From Candidatus Saliniplasma halalkaliphilum (GTDB lineage: Archaea > Thermoplasmatota > Thermoplasmata > Halarchaeoplasmatales > Halarchaeoplasmataceae): a stretch of DNA of 6,555 nt. Made by a program: the position numbers and the translations under genes. The stretch lies in contig JAFDTG010000087.1 of assembly GCA_019594235.1 (NCBI GenBank), positions 1 through 6,555 of the forward strand, given 5' to 3'. The notes below the pieces were generated by a model that was given only the letters and a program-made list of their open reading frames with translations, was not told where the DNA came from and made no database searches. Below are positions 5,725 to 6,555 of the stretch, piece after piece. Each line of letters opens with the position of its first letter. Position 1 is the stretch's first letter.

Positions 5725-6203
5725 AATATCAACCCCATACCTAGAGAGATCAATATAGCGGCTGCAAAACTGAGTACATTTCTGACTAAAGTGAACTTCT
5801 TACCGAAATATTCTATCTCGATCGGTGCGGTTATGAAACCGACCATAGTGAGGGTCGTGATGAAGGCGGCCATGGAAACTAGATGTGCACCTTCAGTAAC
5901 TAAAGAAGAGGCGAGTGGGAACGCTACGAAGGCCGGTATCAAGGTCACGGTACCGAAAGCTGCTGAGATAAAGGTCGCTGCGGTAACGGATGTATCTCCC
6001 AGAACGGTTTTGATGGTTCCAGGTGGAACTAGAGTTAAAAACAGTCCGATAAGAGCCAATATCGATATTATATCTACAGCGATACCTTTGAACATGTTTT
6101 TTGCAACGTTCAAACCTTTAATGCTTTTCTTTTTATCTTTCAGGAATGACCATATCAATAAAGTGATGGCCAATAGTATGAGTCCGATAGCGGTTATCTC
6201 CAT
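5721..6203 (-). CDS. Permease, first half (COG0701/DUF318 type)
   Basis: A 160-residue hydrophobic protein with about five membrane segments (near 3-21, 42-60, 76-101, 107-125, 140-160). It holds GTVTLIPAFVAFPLASSL (84-101), which aligns with the G-x-x-x-x-x-P-x-x-A-F-P motif of the next gene's product. Usual COG0701 permeases are single chains of about 300 residues or more, so this and the next gene look like a split version that must assemble as a heterodimer. The ATG at 6203 has AGGTG (6214-6210) six bases upstream. A TATA box at 6248-6241 and a palindrome at 6214-6230 lie just before it. It is transcribed away from a PadR-family regulator gene. The transported substrate cannot be told from the sequence. 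Confidence 0.8.
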   Translation of the reverse strand: MEITAIGLILLAITLLIWSFLKDKKKSIKGLNVAKNMFKGIAVDIISILALIGLFLTLVPPGTIKTVLGDTSVTAATFISAAFGTVTLIPAFVAFPLASSLVTEGAHLVSMAAFITTLTMVGFITAPIEIEYFGKKFTLVRNVLSFAAAILISLGMGLIL

Positions 6204-6213
6204 ATGTTACACC

Positions 6214-6230
6214 TATTACGTTACGTAGTA
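6214..6230. promoter_or_regulatory. 17-bp near-perfect palindrome overlapping the permease transcript start, candidate PadR operator
   Basis: TATTACGTTACGTAGTA is symmetric about base 6222, with one mismatched pair; the core TACGTTACGTA is a perfect 5+1+5 palindrome. It covers the predicted permease transcript start (about 6219) and ends at the ribosome binding site. TTACG also repeats at 6216, 6221 and 6231. Dimeric winged-helix repressors such as PadR bind sites of this kind, and a PadR gene starts 74 bases away. Binding by that protein is inference. Confidence 0.5.
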
Positions 6231-6240
6231 TTACGGAGCG

Positions 6241-6260
6241 TTATATAATCCTTTTCCCAA
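6241..6260 (-). promoter_or_regulatory. Putative permease promoter (BRE/TATA), possibly shared by both directions
   Basis: On the minus strand, GGGAAAAGGA (6258-6249) followed by TTATATAA (6248-6241) makes a good BRE/TATA pair. It predicts a transcript start near 6219 and a leader of about 16 nt that includes AGGTG. The TATA sequence is itself palindromic, so it could also serve the PadR gene, with a start near 6271, but the plus-strand bases before it (GGAGCG) are a poorer BRE. A second candidate for PadR is AAATAATTT (about 6268-6276), which would give a nearly leaderless transcript. Confidence 0.5.
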
Positions 6261-6303
6261 AAGACCAAATAATTTCATCATCTATCCGATTCCAGGAATA
6301 AAG

Positions 6304-6555
6304 ATGCAGAAAAGGCTGCCTAGCGAGCTTATCAGTTATCTGATATTTAAAACGATGAAAGATCAAGGTGCGACTTACGGATATGAGATCATCAAAAGAT
6401 TGAAAGAGATCTCTAACGGGCATTGGAATCCCAGTTACGGCACTGTATATGGTGCGTTGAACAGGATGGAAAAGAAGGGTCTTATAGAAAGAACTGAGCA
6501 GGGCCCAGAAGATAGAAAATATTATAGTTTAACAGATAAAGGTGAAGATATCTTA
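6304..6555 (+). CDS. PadR-family winged-helix transcriptional regulator, C-terminus beyond the window
   Basis: 84 codons are visible, open to the right edge. The N-terminal PadR winged helix-turn-helix is complete: a first helix (SELISYLIFKTM), GATYGYEIIKRLKE (22-35), the recognition segment NPSYGTVYGALNRMEKKG (42-59) and a wing with RTEQGPEDRKYYSLTDKG (63-80). PadR proteins are dimeric repressors that often respond to small toxic molecules and often control a neighbouring transporter or themselves. The ATG is the first possible ATG, GTG or TTG start after the frame's last stop (6226-6228). Its ribosome binding site is weak (AGGA about 8 nt before), consistent with a short-leader transcript. 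It is divergent from the split permease and likely to control it through the palindrome at 6214-6230. Confidence 0.88.
   Translation, partial: MQKRLPSELISYLIFKTMKDQGATYGYEIIKRLKEISNGHWNPSYGTVYGALNRMEKKGLIERTEQGPEDRKYYSLTDKGEDIL

Noticed and set aside
5791..6228. 145-residue open frame on the plus strand, and 69-71-residue frames near 5189-5407
   Set aside because: They are antisense or out-of-frame readings of the two permease genes, whose homologous membrane motifs are clear.
1..6555. CRISPR array, insertion sequence, tRNA or rRNA
   Set aside because: No regularly spaced repeats, transposase motifs, terminal inverted repeats or RNA gene signatures were seen on either strand.

Overview
The window looks like chromosomal DNA from an archaeon, probably a moderately AT-rich euryarchaeote. 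The evidence is promoter architecture: purine-rich BRE plus AT-rich TATA boxes sit about 25 nt before predicted transcript starts. Genes first in a transcript start close to those points (leaderless or short leaders), while genes inside operons overlap and carry Shine-Dalgarno motifs. No rRNA, tRNA or lineage-specific marker is present, so the lineage is inference.

Layout: (1) 1-3221, minus strand: a tightly coupled operon sdhA-sdhB-fumarase (fumarase cut by the left edge). It would interconvert succinate, fumarate and malate. No membrane anchor gene lies beside sdhAB here. (2) 3228-4068: a divergent promoter region, then on the plus strand a small 49-residue protein with a leaderless-type promoter and an overlapping nucleotidyltransferase gene of the AbiEii/DUF6036 type. 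The latter is broken by a frameshift and has also lost two catalytic aspartates. (3) 4087-4268, minus: a shrunken, frame-broken copy of the permease gene located at 5005-5724. (4) 4262-4884, minus: a VapBC-type toxin-antitoxin pair lying directly between the remnant and the intact permease. (5) 5005-6203, minus: a two-gene permease (COG0701/DUF318 type) split into half-proteins, the second carrying a C-terminal four-cysteine Fe-S domain. (6) 6204-6555: a divergent control region with a strong palindrome and TATA box, and the start of a PadR-family regulator on the plus strand (cut by the right edge).

The left third is conserved central metabolism. The middle (about 3400-4900) is a decay and turnover zone holding two pseudogenes and a toxin-antitoxin pair. 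The right part is a regulated membrane permease, presumably controlled by the adjacent PadR protein. I see no clearly new system. The most informative points are the permease duplication scar joined to vapC, the dying nucleotidyltransferase beside an intact small partner, the Fe-S-tailed split permease, and the operator-like palindromes. No stretch over 300 bases lacks a gene or pseudogene.
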